A stretch of DNA of 43,212 nt from Bacteroidales bacterium (GCA_004557035.1 SFFB01000013.1:1-43212); one strand, 5' to 3'; positions 8,469 to 17,674 are shown, counted from the first letter of the stretch. Program-made: numbers and translations. The notes: generated by a model not told the origin, from the sequence alone.

Positions 8469-9425
8469 TCACAACACCGTGCCGCTATCCGGAGTGAATT
8501 TGATGGAAACACGGTCGGAGCGATGGGTCAAGATGTAACTCAACAGGATGAGTAAGTGCAGCACAAACCACGCAATCCAGCCCCATACGCAGCCATAGTG
8601 CACCGTCTGAAGCTTTTGGGCCAGTTGGCCTTCAGCAGTGGACGGTTGAAACACCTGATTGGTCTCGTCCATATCGAGCCGAGAACCCTCCAAGCTCATC
8701 ACCGGCAGTTGGGCCGACTCTGACAACTCTTTGAGAGCCTTGGCCATTTGCTCGCCGGTCTGACTGACTTCGGTGGCGAAATAAGGCAGACGAAAGAGGC
8801 TCCAGCTCTCTACGACGCCGCCCAGCCAGCGCGTCTGTTCGTCCCAAGTCTGCTTCATCCCGGCATAACTTTTGCCTAAAAGAGGTTCGCGCTGGGTCTT
8901 GTCCAGGAAGCGCTCTATGCTTTCTTCGCTGCGCGCAATGTTCATCCGACCGAGCCATGCCTCTGCCTCGGGCGAGACCGACTGGCAGTGAAGATAGCCC
9001 ATCAGACCCATATAGGTGCGGTCAATGGCTTCGCGCTCAAACTGCTCATAGTCAGCCATCATACGCTGCAGCGCCGACACGTCTTCACGGCCGGCCTGCT
9101 GCAATTCGGTTTTTGCCGTCAAAACTGAAACAAAATGGAGAGGACCTTTGACCGTGAGCACGGCAAAAATCACATAGACACCCAAAAGGACGCCCTCAAC
9201 CACATGCCAGCGGCGCAGGTCGGTGTCTTTCTGCTTCACCACGACCAACAGATAGAGTAAGAGAAGGCCGACGGCTACAATGAGAGCAGACCAAAGAATA
9301 CTGCCGGAAAGAGCACCAAGCGAGAGATAGAAATGGCCGAAGAAGGTGGCTACCGCCAAAAGGCAAAAGCCCACTACCGAGAAGGAGTTGGCGAGCCAAT
9401 TGCTTCCTTTTTCAGATACAGACAT
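8469..9425 (-). CDS. Four-TM membrane protein with large central loop
   Basis: I chose the ATG at 9425 (MSVSEKGSNW), giving 318 aa; the frame stays open to 9518, but that extension overlaps the protease gene and is not hydrophobic. Three membrane helices lie near residues 13-32, 42-63 and 75-93, and a fourth near 279-300 (WIAWFVLHLLILLSYIL). Between helices three and four is a hydrophilic, mostly helical loop of about 180 residues, with a further short tail after helix four. I recognise no family. It is 68 bases downstream of the S8 protease stop and 79 bases upstream of the GTPase-like start, so it is probably the membrane core of the system (inference). Confidence 0.8.
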   Translation of the reverse strand: MSVSEKGSNWLANSFSVVGFCLLAVATFFGHFYLSLGALSGSILWSALIVAVGLLLLYLLVVVKQKDTDLRRWHVVEGVLLGVYVIFAVLTVKGPLHFVSVLTAKTELQQAGREDVSALQRMMADYEQFEREAIDRTYMGLMGYLHCQSVSPEAEAWLGRMNIARSEESIERFLDKTQREPLLGKSYAGMKQTWDEQTRWLGGVVESWSLFRLPYFATEVSQTGEQMAKALKELSESAQLPVMSLEGSRLDMDETNQVFQPSTAEGQLAQKLQTVHYGCVWGWIAWFVLHLLILLSYILTHRSDRVSIKFTPDSGTVL

Positions 9426-9493
9426 ATAATAATAAGGTTGGATTAAATAGTTTGACTCAAGACAAGTTTTTGGCGTCCGTACGCTTATGATTT

Positions 9494-11443
9494 TTACTTC
9501 ACCTTGCGCAGATAACACTCAAACATCTGCCCCTGCTGAACCTGATTTCGGGCTTCACACTTCAACTTACCGGCCTCGCCGCGGCTACAGCGATAGAGAT
9601 AGCGTTGAATGATACCGCCCAAGTTGCCACGGGCATCAGAAGGTTGCTGTATGGTCACACCTGAAGAAGAAATGCTCACCTGCAAGGGGGCCGTGTATTT
9701 CTCGTCGGTGCGATGGTTATGGATGAGCAGGGTGCCGGAGGTATGCGACGTAAACTGAAAATAGATTTTCACGGGATGACCCGTAGCGGTCTCGTAGAGC
9801 GGCGTGGTGCTCTCCCACAGTCCCAAGATGGCGTCGGGACGTTTCACCACATCATCGTAGCTCATAAACTCTCCCCGGATGCGATTGAGCGCTGCGCGTA
9901 TCTGTATGAGCGGGCCACATCCTTCGCCCACCTCGCGGCCGGTCTCCTGAAGTATCTTGATGATTTGCTCGGCCGTCAAACTGCGGTCCAGGCTCTTCAT
10001 CAACGCCACGGCACCTGTCACGATGGGCGCGGCCATACTCGTACCTTTCATCATCATATATCCCGTCTGTGACGCACTCCATATCTCATCACCGGGAGCC
10101 GAAACCGATGAATAGTCTTTGGCACCTTTGACGCCGTCGGGCCTATAGCCGTAATTGCTAAAATCCGTAGGCTTGAGGTCACGTCCCACGGCCGAAACGC
10201 GAAGCGTAGTGTTGTTGCGTTTGGAAGCATCCAAGCCGGCCAAGACGTGCTCGTTGCCGGCAGCCCAGACAATCACACAATTGCGGTCGGCGGCAATCTT
10301 GAAGATGAAGTCCCAGATGTTTTGGGCGTATTTCTTTTTGACGGAACGCCGGATGATTTCCATTTGTTGCTCGGGGCTCAACTGGTTGGCACCGGGCACT
10401 ACCGAACCTATGGAGACGTTAATCACATCGGCGCCTTTGTATATGGCGTAGAGAAGACCCTCTGCCTGTGCCAAACTGGAAGAGATGATGAACTGATTGC
10501 CGGCGGCGTCAGTGACCAGTTGGTCGTAGAAGACACTGACGGGCATAAGTTTACATTCGGGTGCTATACCACACACGCCAGTGCCATTACCGGCCGTGCC
10601 GGTGGCCAAAGCGGCCACATGCGTGCCGTGGGAGATTTGCTCTATCGGGCCAGCCGGCGGAGCCACGTTGCTACTGCGCCGCACGGCACTGAAGGGAGCA
10701 ACCACCTTGCCGGCAAATTCGGGATGGGCGAGATTGAAGAAACCGTCGACCACGGCCACGGTGACGTCGGCACTACCACGGGTCACGTCCCAGGCCTCGT
10801 AGGCTTGGATGGGAGCGAAATACCATCGCTTGGCCTCGTCAGAAAAGTCGGGGTCGGTAGGCCTAAAGGCCGTCTGGAAGATTTCTTCGTCAAAGAACTT
10901 AAACTTAAATTCCGGCATCTTTCCCGGCATCTCGTTCATCACCTGAACGGCCGTACCGGCGGGGATGGCTATTTGCACGAGATAGGTCAAATCATCGTAG
11001 AAGACAATCTGGTAGGCCGGATCGGGATAGACCTGTTTGAATTTCACGGCAAAATCGCGCATAGTGTTCTCGTTCTCTTTCTCGAGAATGAGATTAAGGC
11101 GGTTGTTCACCACCGTGCGGCCGTCTTCAGGCTGCTCCACGATGTTGTCGTCGTCGGGCTGCTGGGGATGGTTGTCCACAGGATCGGGCAATTGCGGCAC
11201 ATCCTCGTAGGGATTGACAGGCCAGTCGGCTGAGTCTTGAGAGGCGTCCCAATCGGCAGAGTCTATAGGTTCGTACCAGTTGTCTTCGTCGCTACCGTTG
11301 TGGCCGCAGCTTCTGACCGAAAGCAAAAGGAGCAGCAACAGCCCCGTGAGCACCACGACAAACAAAAGATAGCGCCAGGCGAAAGGCCAAAAGCCGCCGC
11401 CACGCTTTGAAGTCTTCTCTTCGCGGATTGACAATTTCTTCAT
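9494..11443 (-). CDS. Membrane-anchored S8 (subtilisin-type) serine protease
   Basis: This 649-aa protein has a Lys/Arg-rich N-terminus, one hydrophobic helix (about 24-43) and an acidic, Pro-rich linker (50-110). A small N-terminal domain (110-190) could be an inhibitor-like or prodomain. The peptidase domain carries the full S8 triad: Asp233 in VAVVDGFFN, His272 in SHGTHVAAL and Ser469 in GTSMAAPIV, plus the oxyanion Asn397 in WAAGNEH. It should be active. A domain of about 110 residues follows (from about 540). The charge pattern predicts the protease in the periplasm. SVRSC at the end of the helix is only a poor lipobox because of the Arg. No T9SS sorting domain is visible at the C-terminus. 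It is the third gene of the operon, so it may process an operon partner or an incoming substrate. Confidence 0.92.
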   Translation of the reverse strand: MKKLSIREEKTSKRGGGFWPFAWRYLLFVVVLTGLLLLLLLSVRSCGHNGSDEDNWYEPIDSADWDASQDSADWPVNPYEDVPQLPDPVDNHPQQPDDDNIVEQPEDGRTVVNNRLNLILEKENENTMRDFAVKFKQVYPDPAYQIVFYDDLTYLVQIAIPAGTAVQVMNEMPGKMPEFKFKFFDEEIFQTAFRPTDPDFSDEAKRWYFAPIQAYEAWDVTRGSADVTVAVVDGFFNLAHPEFAGKVVAPFSAVRRSSNVAPPAGPIEQISHGTHVAALATGTAGNGTGVCGIAPECKLMPVSVFYDQLVTDAAGNQFIISSSLAQAEGLLYAIYKGADVINVSIGSVVPGANQLSPEQQMEIIRRSVKKKYAQNIWDFIFKIAADRNCVIVWAAGNEHVLAGLDASKRNNTTLRVSAVGRDLKPTDFSNYGYRPDGVKGAKDYSSVSAPGDEIWSASQTGYMMMKGTSMAAPIVTGAVALMKSLDRSLTAEQIIKILQETGREVGEGCGPLIQIRAALNRIRGEFMSYDDVVKRPDAILGLWESTTPLYETATGHPVKIYFQFTSHTSGTLLIHNHRTDEKYTAPLQVSISSSGVTIQQPSDARGNLGGIIQRYLYRCSRGEAGKLKCEARNQVQQGQMFECYLRKVK

Positions 11444-11496
11444 ATACCTATAATATATATAGAAATAATATACTTGGGATTAAGGGGTACGCGGCC

Positions 11497-14394
11497 TTAG
11501 GCCAGCTCTTGGAGCAAAGCTTTGAGTTCGTCGTTGGCTGCTTGGTCGTAGTTGGGCACTTGGTTACCGGCCACGTAAGCTATCAAGACACATTCTTTCC
11601 ATTCAAAGAAACCCTGCTCAACGCCGGGCGTAATCACGTTGACGCCGGCACTCATATCGTCAAACAAGGCGGACAGTTCGCTCTCTGTATAGGTTTCCTT
11701 GCGCGACTTGCCGATGTAGCGGAACAAGGGCAGGGCGCGACTCTGTGTGAGGCTGCGCAACGTCTCTACCTCTTCGGCACTTCTCGAGCCAAAGCCTAAG
11801 TCGCCTACGAAGTCGTTGATGAGACTGGCAATGATGTCGGCAATAAAACTGGCATTGATTGTGCCGACCACCACGTTCACATAGGGGGCTATGGCCTGCT
11901 CTATCTTTTCGTCGAGGTGGAGGGTGTCTGCTGTGAGGGCTATGCGCTCAAGCAGGCCCGTCATCACGATGGGGCTGAAAAGCACATCGGCCGTGAGCGT
12001 TCCGACGAGTTCGGGCGAGGTCAACTTGTTTTTCCACATCTCCAAGACTGCGTCGGCGATGTAAACCGAATTGGTCTTGCGTTTTGTGGGCGGGGAGAAA
12101 AGTTTGGCCACATCTACGCCATGGGAGGCTAAATAATCTTTGGCCTCGGCTTTGTCTATGAAACCGTAGGTATTGATGAGACATTGCCAACGCTCGTCGT
12201 CTGTGGTGCATGACTTCAATTGCTCGCCACACGTCTTGAGTATCACCTCATAGTCTTTGTTGGGATTGTGGGTCTCTTCGGTGAGACGTCCACTGGCTAC
12301 GAGGTCGTGCACAAGCTGATAGACCTCTTTCTCCGTGATTTGCAGAGCGGCGATGAGATGGCCGAAATAATAGCTGTCGGCGTTGAAAGTGAAGTCAAGC
12401 TCTCGGCCCACGCGATTGGCTTTGCGCAAGTTGTCTTCAAAGATTTTCTCTGCATCGTCGTCGTGATAGTAGTCTTTCATCAAGGCCGTTACGGCACGTT
12501 TCACCTCACTGAGTTTGTCGGCAAATAGTTGGTCGCGGGCTGTGTCCATACGGCGTGCCACGATGGCAAGTTGCTCAATGATATAGAGCGAGCCGTCGTT
12601 ATTGAGCGAGGCGGCTACTTCCCACGACTTGGCGGGGTCGGCAAAGAGGGACTTGACGCTGGCCGAGTTCACAAACGAGTCGCGCAAACGGGCGTAGAAG
12701 TTGACGTGTTGGCCGTCCACGACGATGTCTTCGATGAGACAGCGGCTCTCTTTGCCACCTTCGGGCGTATAACCTTCGTAGAGCCGGTTACCGTCGCCCT
12801 GCGTGCCGGAATATTTGTAGTCGCGCAAGAGGTAGCAGTTTTTGAAAGTGACACCTGGCGCGGTCCAATTGCCAAACCAAGTATCGGGTTTGGCTTGGAA
12901 GCACATGTCCCTGAGCACGGTGACGAAGCGCTCATCCCAACGTTTGTAGAGTTTGTCAGGGGCGTTGAGGGCTGAGTTGGTCTTATAGGCGAGGTCGACG
13001 TTGAATTTGGTGGCAATGACGAAGAAAGGCGCCACGCCGCCCATATCGGTGATGCGCTTGGCGCGTTGTTCAGGCGTATGTCCCACGTATGCGTCAATCC
13101 ATTCGGCCAAAATGCGATACATAAGCGACACCTTCAGGTCGGAATAGTCGTGGCAATAGAGCAGGATGTTGACCGAGAGGGTTTCGCAGTATTTGTTGAA
13201 GAGGAAAGCCACCTTACCGCGCTTGACGATGGAGTCGATGTCTTCGGTGATGCGTCGCGCTTCGAGAGTCAGTCGGGGGCAGGCTCCAGGGAAGTCCATC
13301 AAGTCGTTGTCGGCCAGGATGTCTTTCACCACCGTGCCTTGGGTGAGGCGGCTTTTCACATCGGGAGAGATTTTGGTGAAATCATATTCCAATTCGGCCT
13401 TGAGATAGTCGTCTTCGATTTTGAAAACAGTCTCTTTGCAGAGTGCCGAAACGACGGCTTTCTCCATCTGCGGCAGACGCTGCAACTCGCCGTTGCGGCC
13501 GAGATAGGCCACTTCGGTGTATCGCTCATCGTTTTGGTCGAACTCTCCTTTCAAGCCTTTGAGGCATTTCACGGCCATAATGGTGCCGCGGTCGTTGAGC
13601 ACGGCTTCGATGGGGAGCCAAGCTTCGCGGGCATAGTCCAGACCGGCTAAAGCGTCAAGCAGGCGTAGGAAGAGCGCCGTCAAGGCCTCGTTGTTGTACC
13701 ACAGCGGGGCGAAGATTTTCGACCATTCTGATGCCGGCACGCGACGGACCACCTGAGCGACAAGCGTGAAGTAGTTGGAGTTCCAAAGCATACGCGTCGG
13801 CGCCTCAAGATATTTACGGAGGTATTCGCGCAACTCAAGGATGTCGTCTTCAATCAAGAGTGTCTGCACCTCTTCGCGGTCTTTATAGGTGTTATAGATT
13901 TCCAATCCGATGGCCTTGATTTCTTCGCTATCAAAGGTCTGATAGTCGTTGACGTCATTGAAATAGCCGTCAACGAGTATGGCGGCGATGTCGGCGGGTC
14001 CGAGCAGTTTGATATAGACCGGATAGTCGGCGCGATATTTCTGTGGATTGCGCTTGAAGGCACTGAACCGCGTCACCACGCCCGTAGCCTCGGTGTTGAC
14101 GGTGGGCGGGTTGATTTGTTCGATGAAATTGTATTCCTTGCCGCCGGCTTTGACCTTGAAGGGCAAGCGCCCGTGCTGCAAGAGATTGCTCATCACATAC
14201 GACTTTCCTTTCTGGCTCTCGCCGTAGGCTGCAATGGCGGGATTTTCAGTTTCGGCCTCGGCCATATTGCGCAGTTTGCAACGCTCGCTCACCAGCTGAA
14301 AGAAGCGCTGGCCGTAGTGGTCGGGTTTGTGCTGGCGTATCCACGTCAGCGCCTGGTCAATATTGTTGATTTGTTGCTTTATCTTCTGAAGCAT
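11497..14394 (-). CDS. srfC: SrfC-like dynamin-type GTPase
   Basis: This 965-aa soluble protein matches the putative virulence factor SrfC family (recognised from the N-terminal helix followed by AAYGESQKGKSY). G-domain motifs are visible: G1 GESQKGKS at 58-65, a threonine-bearing switch I (PPTVNTEATG near 97-106), G3 DFPG at 367-370 and a degenerate G4 ATKFN at 461-465. About 300 residues separate G1 from G3, much more than in classical dynamins, implying a large insertion. The C-terminal 500 residues look helical, as in dynamin stalks. SrfC sits next to SrfB in Salmonella too, where the srf genes are controlled by SsrB (established); its biochemical role is unclear. The gene follows SrfB by 45 bases, 40 of them an octamer array. 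Confidence 0.85.
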   Translation of the reverse strand: MLQKIKQQINNIDQALTWIRQHKPDHYGQRFFQLVSERCKLRNMAEAETENPAIAAYGESQKGKSYVMSNLLQHGRLPFKVKAGGKEYNFIEQINPPTVNTEATGVVTRFSAFKRNPQKYRADYPVYIKLLGPADIAAILVDGYFNDVNDYQTFDSEEIKAIGLEIYNTYKDREEVQTLLIEDDILELREYLRKYLEAPTRMLWNSNYFTLVAQVVRRVPASEWSKIFAPLWYNNEALTALFLRLLDALAGLDYAREAWLPIEAVLNDRGTIMAVKCLKGLKGEFDQNDERYTEVAYLGRNGELQRLPQMEKAVVSALCKETVFKIEDDYLKAELEYDFTKISPDVKSRLTQGTVVKDILADNDLMDFPGACPRLTLEARRITEDIDSIVKRGKVAFLFNKYCETLSVNILLYCHDYSDLKVSLMYRILAEWIDAYVGHTPEQRAKRITDMGGVAPFFVIATKFNVDLAYKTNSALNAPDKLYKRWDERFVTVLRDMCFQAKPDTWFGNWTAPGVTFKNCYLLRDYKYSGTQGDGNRLYEGYTPEGGKESRCLIEDIVVDGQHVNFYARLRDSFVNSASVKSLFADPAKSWEVAASLNNDGSLYIIEQLAIVARRMDTARDQLFADKLSEVKRAVTALMKDYYHDDDAEKIFEDNLRKANRVGRELDFTFNADSYYFGHLIAALQITEKEVYQLVHDLVASGRLTEETHNPNKDYEVILKTCGEQLKSCTTDDERWQCLINTYGFIDKAEAKDYLASHGVDVAKLFSPPTKRKTNSVYIADAVLEMWKNKLTSPELVGTLTADVLFSPIVMTGLLERIALTADTLHLDEKIEQAIAPYVNVVVGTINASFIADIIASLINDFVGDLGFGSRSAEEVETLRSLTQSRALPLFRYIGKSRKETYTESELSALFDDMSAGVNVITPGVEQGFFEWKECVLIAYVAGNQVPNYDQAANDELKALLQELA

Positions 14395-14396
14395 AT

Positions 14397-14436
14397 CGTT
14401 GACTTTTTGACTCGTAGACTTGTTTTCTTGTTGACT
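14397..14436. repeat. Octanucleotide tandem repeat, five units
   Basis: Five contiguous 8-base units on the plus strand: CGTTGACT, TTTTGACT, CGTAGACT, TGTTTTCT and TGTTGACT (coding-strand unit AGTCAACG). The array fills nearly the whole gap between the SrfB-like stop and the SrfC-like start, so its copy number sets the distance to the SrfC start codon. Degenerate relatives lie near 4650-4676 and 9448-9472. Confidence 0.8.
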
Positions 14437-14439
14437 CCG

Positions 14440-17400
14440 TTATTTAATAGACAATTCAAACTCGCCCTTGTCGAGCCAGTATTTACCGTCGTCGGCCAAC
14501 GACTGTGGCACGAGGCGCACGGCCGTCTTGGGCAGGTTGTTGCCGGTGGCGTCAGAGACTTCTTCCAGTTCAATGCGCTCGCGGTCTTCGTGATAGTTTC
14601 GCGAGAGGCAGAGTCGGAGCGTTGAGCGGCCTGAGTCGTTATAGATACCATAGAGCGGCCGGGCCTGATAGGTGCGTCCTTCAATCTGTTTGCAGCCGAT
14701 GAAGGCGGGGAAAGTGTAAAGATTGAGAATGACGGTGGACTTTTCGGGCGAGAGGAGTGTCTCCTTGACTTGTTGCGTGGCGGGGTCGAAGAGACCGAGA
14801 TAGTGTGCAGTGGGACGCATCTCTGTGGTCATTCGGCTGAAGTCTATGACCAAGCCGTTGAAACCGGTGTGTGAGGCTGTATGACCTACCATACCACCCA
14901 CGGCCACCACGCTCTTCTGGTCGAAGAAATAGCCCTGGCCGTCTGAGAAGGGGTACCACGTACCGACGTGATAATCGCCGAGGCGTATGAGCCTGTCGGG
15001 CGAGAGGGGATAGTATTTGACGAAAAGTTCAGTGATAGTGTCAAGTGACGTGGGGCGGCCTGCCAGCACGAGGATGTCGCAATGATAGGCGTAGAGCACT
15101 ACGGCGAGCTGGCGCATAAGGGGCTCGAGTACGGCTCTGATGTCTGAGGCCACACGGTCAGGGTCGTAGCGCCACTCAAGTTCCTGCAACTTGAAACCGA
15201 AATGCCGCTCAAAGGCTTCAAGCAGATAGGTGGAGGGTGGCATCTCGCCGAAGATTTCATCATAAGTGTAGATGCGCGACGGGCGGTGGCGGCGCAGCAG
15301 ATCGAGCAAGAGTTGGGCAATGGGCACTGATATCTGCGTGTTGAAGTCGCGACGATTGCGGCGGTCACGAGCCGTCATCAAGTTGCTGTCTACACCAAAG
15401 AAGTCGTGCACGAGGTTAGAGGCAAACACCTTGATGGCATTTTCTCTCTCGGCTGTCGAGCCGGCGTGGAGAATGTCTTCCATTTTGCCGCGATAGACAC
15501 CGGCGGCCAGCGACATACCTTCAAGGCAAGGCAGGGCTCGCAGCTCGTCGTCAGTGGCGGCCAAGAGGCGCTGTTCGAGCGAACTCTGTATGCAGCCCAG
15601 AGTGGGTGTGGCATGATGATCGCCTTCAATCACAAAAGTCTGAATGAGACGGCGCAAGATGTCGTCACCAGCCAGATAGAAGCTGTCCCAAAACTTGGGA
15701 ACGGGCACGATGCGCGTCCCGGTGTCGCCTTCATATTCATAGGCACAAATCATAATGTCGGTGGTGCCGGCGCCGATGTCCACTGAGCCGATGGTGAGGG
15801 CTTTTTTGTCGTATCCCTCGGCTTTGAGTTCGTCGCGGACGTGGCCTTTCATTTCAAAGAAACGGGCCACCTCGCCGTTATAACGCTGTGCAAGTTCGGC
15901 GTAAAGATAAACAAGTTGGCAGCAAGAGGCCTCATCGTAACTCCATTGGCGCTTTTTCACGCCAAAATCTGACGTCTCTTTGAGCGACTCGGGCGAAGGA
16001 AACACCTGCGCGGGACTGAGTGCAGGGTTGAGGTTCATAATGGCCTGCCAGGCATCGACGGCGGCCTGGCGCAAAGTGGCTTGTTCGCTCAACGGCATAG
16101 CCGTGGGACTGGTGATGATGATGTGGCGCAGGCGCCTACGGCAGTCCACGTTGCCGTGCGTGTCGCGGAAACGTGGACCATTGATTTGGGCCACGGCTTG
16201 CTGCAACACTTCCACCATCACAAACGTCATGAGCGACGAGCGGGAGTAATGGAACGTGAGGTCAAGGCCGGCGCCGTCGGGCAGAAAGTGTCCTTGGGCG
16301 TCAAACTGCTCTGAGAGGCCCTTTATATATATATTATTGTCTATGTTGACATTGGCTGGGTCGTTCACCGACACCAGTGTCTGCCATTTGCCTTCAAACG
16401 GGGCCTCGTCCCAAAGGTAGCGCTTGGGGCTGGAATAGTTGGTGCAGAGTTCGCTCGTGTCGGCTTCTTCGCGCGAACGGTAGACCAGATGGCGGGCCTC
16501 CTCTCCCACTCTGACGAAACTTTTCCAGACGAAAAAGTCTTCATCGAGCCGCAGCGCGCCACCGAAGTCGGCCTTGCGGAAAACGATGCGCATATCGAAG
16601 GGATTGCCATAGAACTTGTGGGGTTCGGTGAGGTCGCGCAGTTCGAGCATCTGTGCACGCGTGAAGTCGCCTTCTTCAAAGAGCACACCGCAGGTGCGCG
16701 AGTTGCCGATGTCGAGCACAAGGTCTACGTCTATCTCGCGTGCGTCGCCCTTATAGAGTTGCACCTCGGGCGCCGCGCCCACTTCTCTCAAAAAGGCCGT
16801 GAGATAAACATACCAGCCGAGCACGTGGAAGGCGGTGCTTTCCTGAGTGCCGTCGGTCTTGACGCCACAAAGCGAGAGGATATATTCGGCAAAAGCGTTT
16901 TGGCCCTCCTCGAGCGAGAGGAAGCTCAGCATATGGTCTGTCTGCGGGCAGAGGCGATAGGTCTTGGGGGCTGTCTCGTTGGGATAGAAATAAGGGCGCA
17001 TGACCGAAAGCGGATCGTCGGCCGTGGCGGTGTCGAAAGCCCAAGTGAGGCGATAACGCCGCGCACCCTTGTGGATACCCTCGCCGAGGTCGTCAATCTT
17101 GACGCGACACCATCCCAGGGGACTGTCCATCACGCCGTCGGTACCAGCCATCTCAAGCATCGGCATAGGCAACCATTTGCCCAGCAAAATCTCCCAGGCG
17201 GGAATTTTCTCATAGCCACCGGCCGGGTCGGGCAGGCGCAAATGGCCAAGAGCGTTGATGCCAAACACCTCTTCGTCGCCGTCTTTGAAAGTACCGAAAA
17301 GCGCCGTGGACAAATCCGGCAGCATACGCTGCAGTCCCATCTCGTCAAGCACTTCTTGTCCGGTCGACGTCAACTCGAGTGCGCTTTTCTCGCGCAGTTC

Positions 17401-17598
17401 GCTCAGAGTGACATACACACTCTCGTCCGGCTTGTAGCAAAGCAGGTCAAAGAGGGTTTCACCCGTGAGAAAGTCTTTTTGCTCGCAGAAAGCGAATTTC
17501 AGCAGGTGTCCGTTTTGATATTGAAACGGCTCGGTGGGATTGAACTCGACCTCGCGGGTTATGAATTGCAGTCCGGAGTCGGCAATGAGGTGTTCCAT
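14440..17598 (-). CDS. srfB: SrfB-like actin/Hsp70-fold ATPase
   Basis: The ATG at 17598 (MEHLIADSGLQFI) gives 1052 aa; a TTG four codons upstream is less likely. It matches the virulence factor SrfB family. The actin/Hsp70 nucleotide site is readable: phosphate-1 DIGNSRT at 296-302, phosphate-2 VDIGAGTTD at 606-614 and an adenosine-type motif ILVLAGRPTSL at 842-852. About 290 residues precede the phosphate-1 loop, so the ATPase core has a large N-terminal domain not found in Hsp70. No signal peptide or membrane helix is present, so it is cytoplasmic. It is the first gene of the long minus-strand operon, behind a -7 box at 17694-17701. A SrfA homologue, present next to srfB in enteric bacteria, is not recognisable here. 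Confidence 0.88.
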   Translation of the reverse strand: MEHLIADSGLQFITREVEFNPTEPFQYQNGHLLKFAFCEQKDFLTGETLFDLLCYKPDESVYVTLSELREKSALELTSTGQEVLDEMGLQRMLPDLSTALFGTFKDGDEEVFGINALGHLRLPDPAGGYEKIPAWEILLGKWLPMPMLEMAGTDGVMDSPLGWCRVKIDDLGEGIHKGARRYRLTWAFDTATADDPLSVMRPYFYPNETAPKTYRLCPQTDHMLSFLSLEEGQNAFAEYILSLCGVKTDGTQESTAFHVLGWYVYLTAFLREVGAAPEVQLYKGDAREIDVDLVLDIGNSRTCGVLFEEGDFTRAQMLELRDLTEPHKFYGNPFDMRIVFRKADFGGALRLDEDFFVWKSFVRVGEEARHLVYRSREEADTSELCTNYSSPKRYLWDEAPFEGKWQTLVSVNDPANVNIDNNIYIKGLSEQFDAQGHFLPDGAGLDLTFHYSRSSLMTFVMVEVLQQAVAQINGPRFRDTHGNVDCRRRLRHIIITSPTAMPLSEQATLRQAAVDAWQAIMNLNPALSPAQVFPSPESLKETSDFGVKKRQWSYDEASCCQLVYLYAELAQRYNGEVARFFEMKGHVRDELKAEGYDKKALTIGSVDIGAGTTDIMICAYEYEGDTGTRIVPVPKFWDSFYLAGDDILRRLIQTFVIEGDHHATPTLGCIQSSLEQRLLAATDDELRALPCLEGMSLAAGVYRGKMEDILHAGSTAERENAIKVFASNLVHDFFGVDSNLMTARDRRNRRDFNTQISVPIAQLLLDLLRRHRPSRIYTYDEIFGEMPPSTYLLEAFERHFGFKLQELEWRYDPDRVASDIRAVLEPLMRQLAVVLYAYHCDILVLAGRPTSLDTITELFVKYYPLSPDRLIRLGDYHVGTWYPFSDGQGYFFDQKSVVAVGGMVGHTASHTGFNGLVIDFSRMTTEMRPTAHYLGLFDPATQQVKETLLSPEKSTVILNLYTFPAFIGCKQIEGRTYQARPLYGIYNDSGRSTLRLCLSRNYHEDRERIELEEVSDATGNNLPKTAVRLVPQSLADDGKYWLDKGEFELSIK

Positions 17599-17658
17599 AA
17601 TATTGGGCAACTTTTTGAGGCTATTGGCTGTCTATAGCCGTGGTTTTTTCACGTTCTC

Positions 17659-17674
17659 ACGCGCCTGTGCGCGT
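17659..17674 (-). promoter_or_regulatory. Hairpin in the 5' leader of the Srf-type operon
   Basis: ACGCGC, a CTGT loop and GCGCGT form a perfect 6-bp stem between the -7 box (17694-17701) and the start codon (17598). It lies in the predicted untranslated leader of roughly 90 bases. No known riboswitch pattern was recognised. Confidence 0.4.

Noticed and set aside
9494..11443. S8 protease as a lipoprotein or T9SS cargo
   Set aside because: SVRSC has Arg at the -2 position of the lipobox, and the C-terminus shows no T9SS sorting domain.
2408..17598. Type VI secretion or phage-tail system
   Set aside because: No sheath, tube, baseplate, VgrG or ClpV-like sequence is present among the eight proteins.
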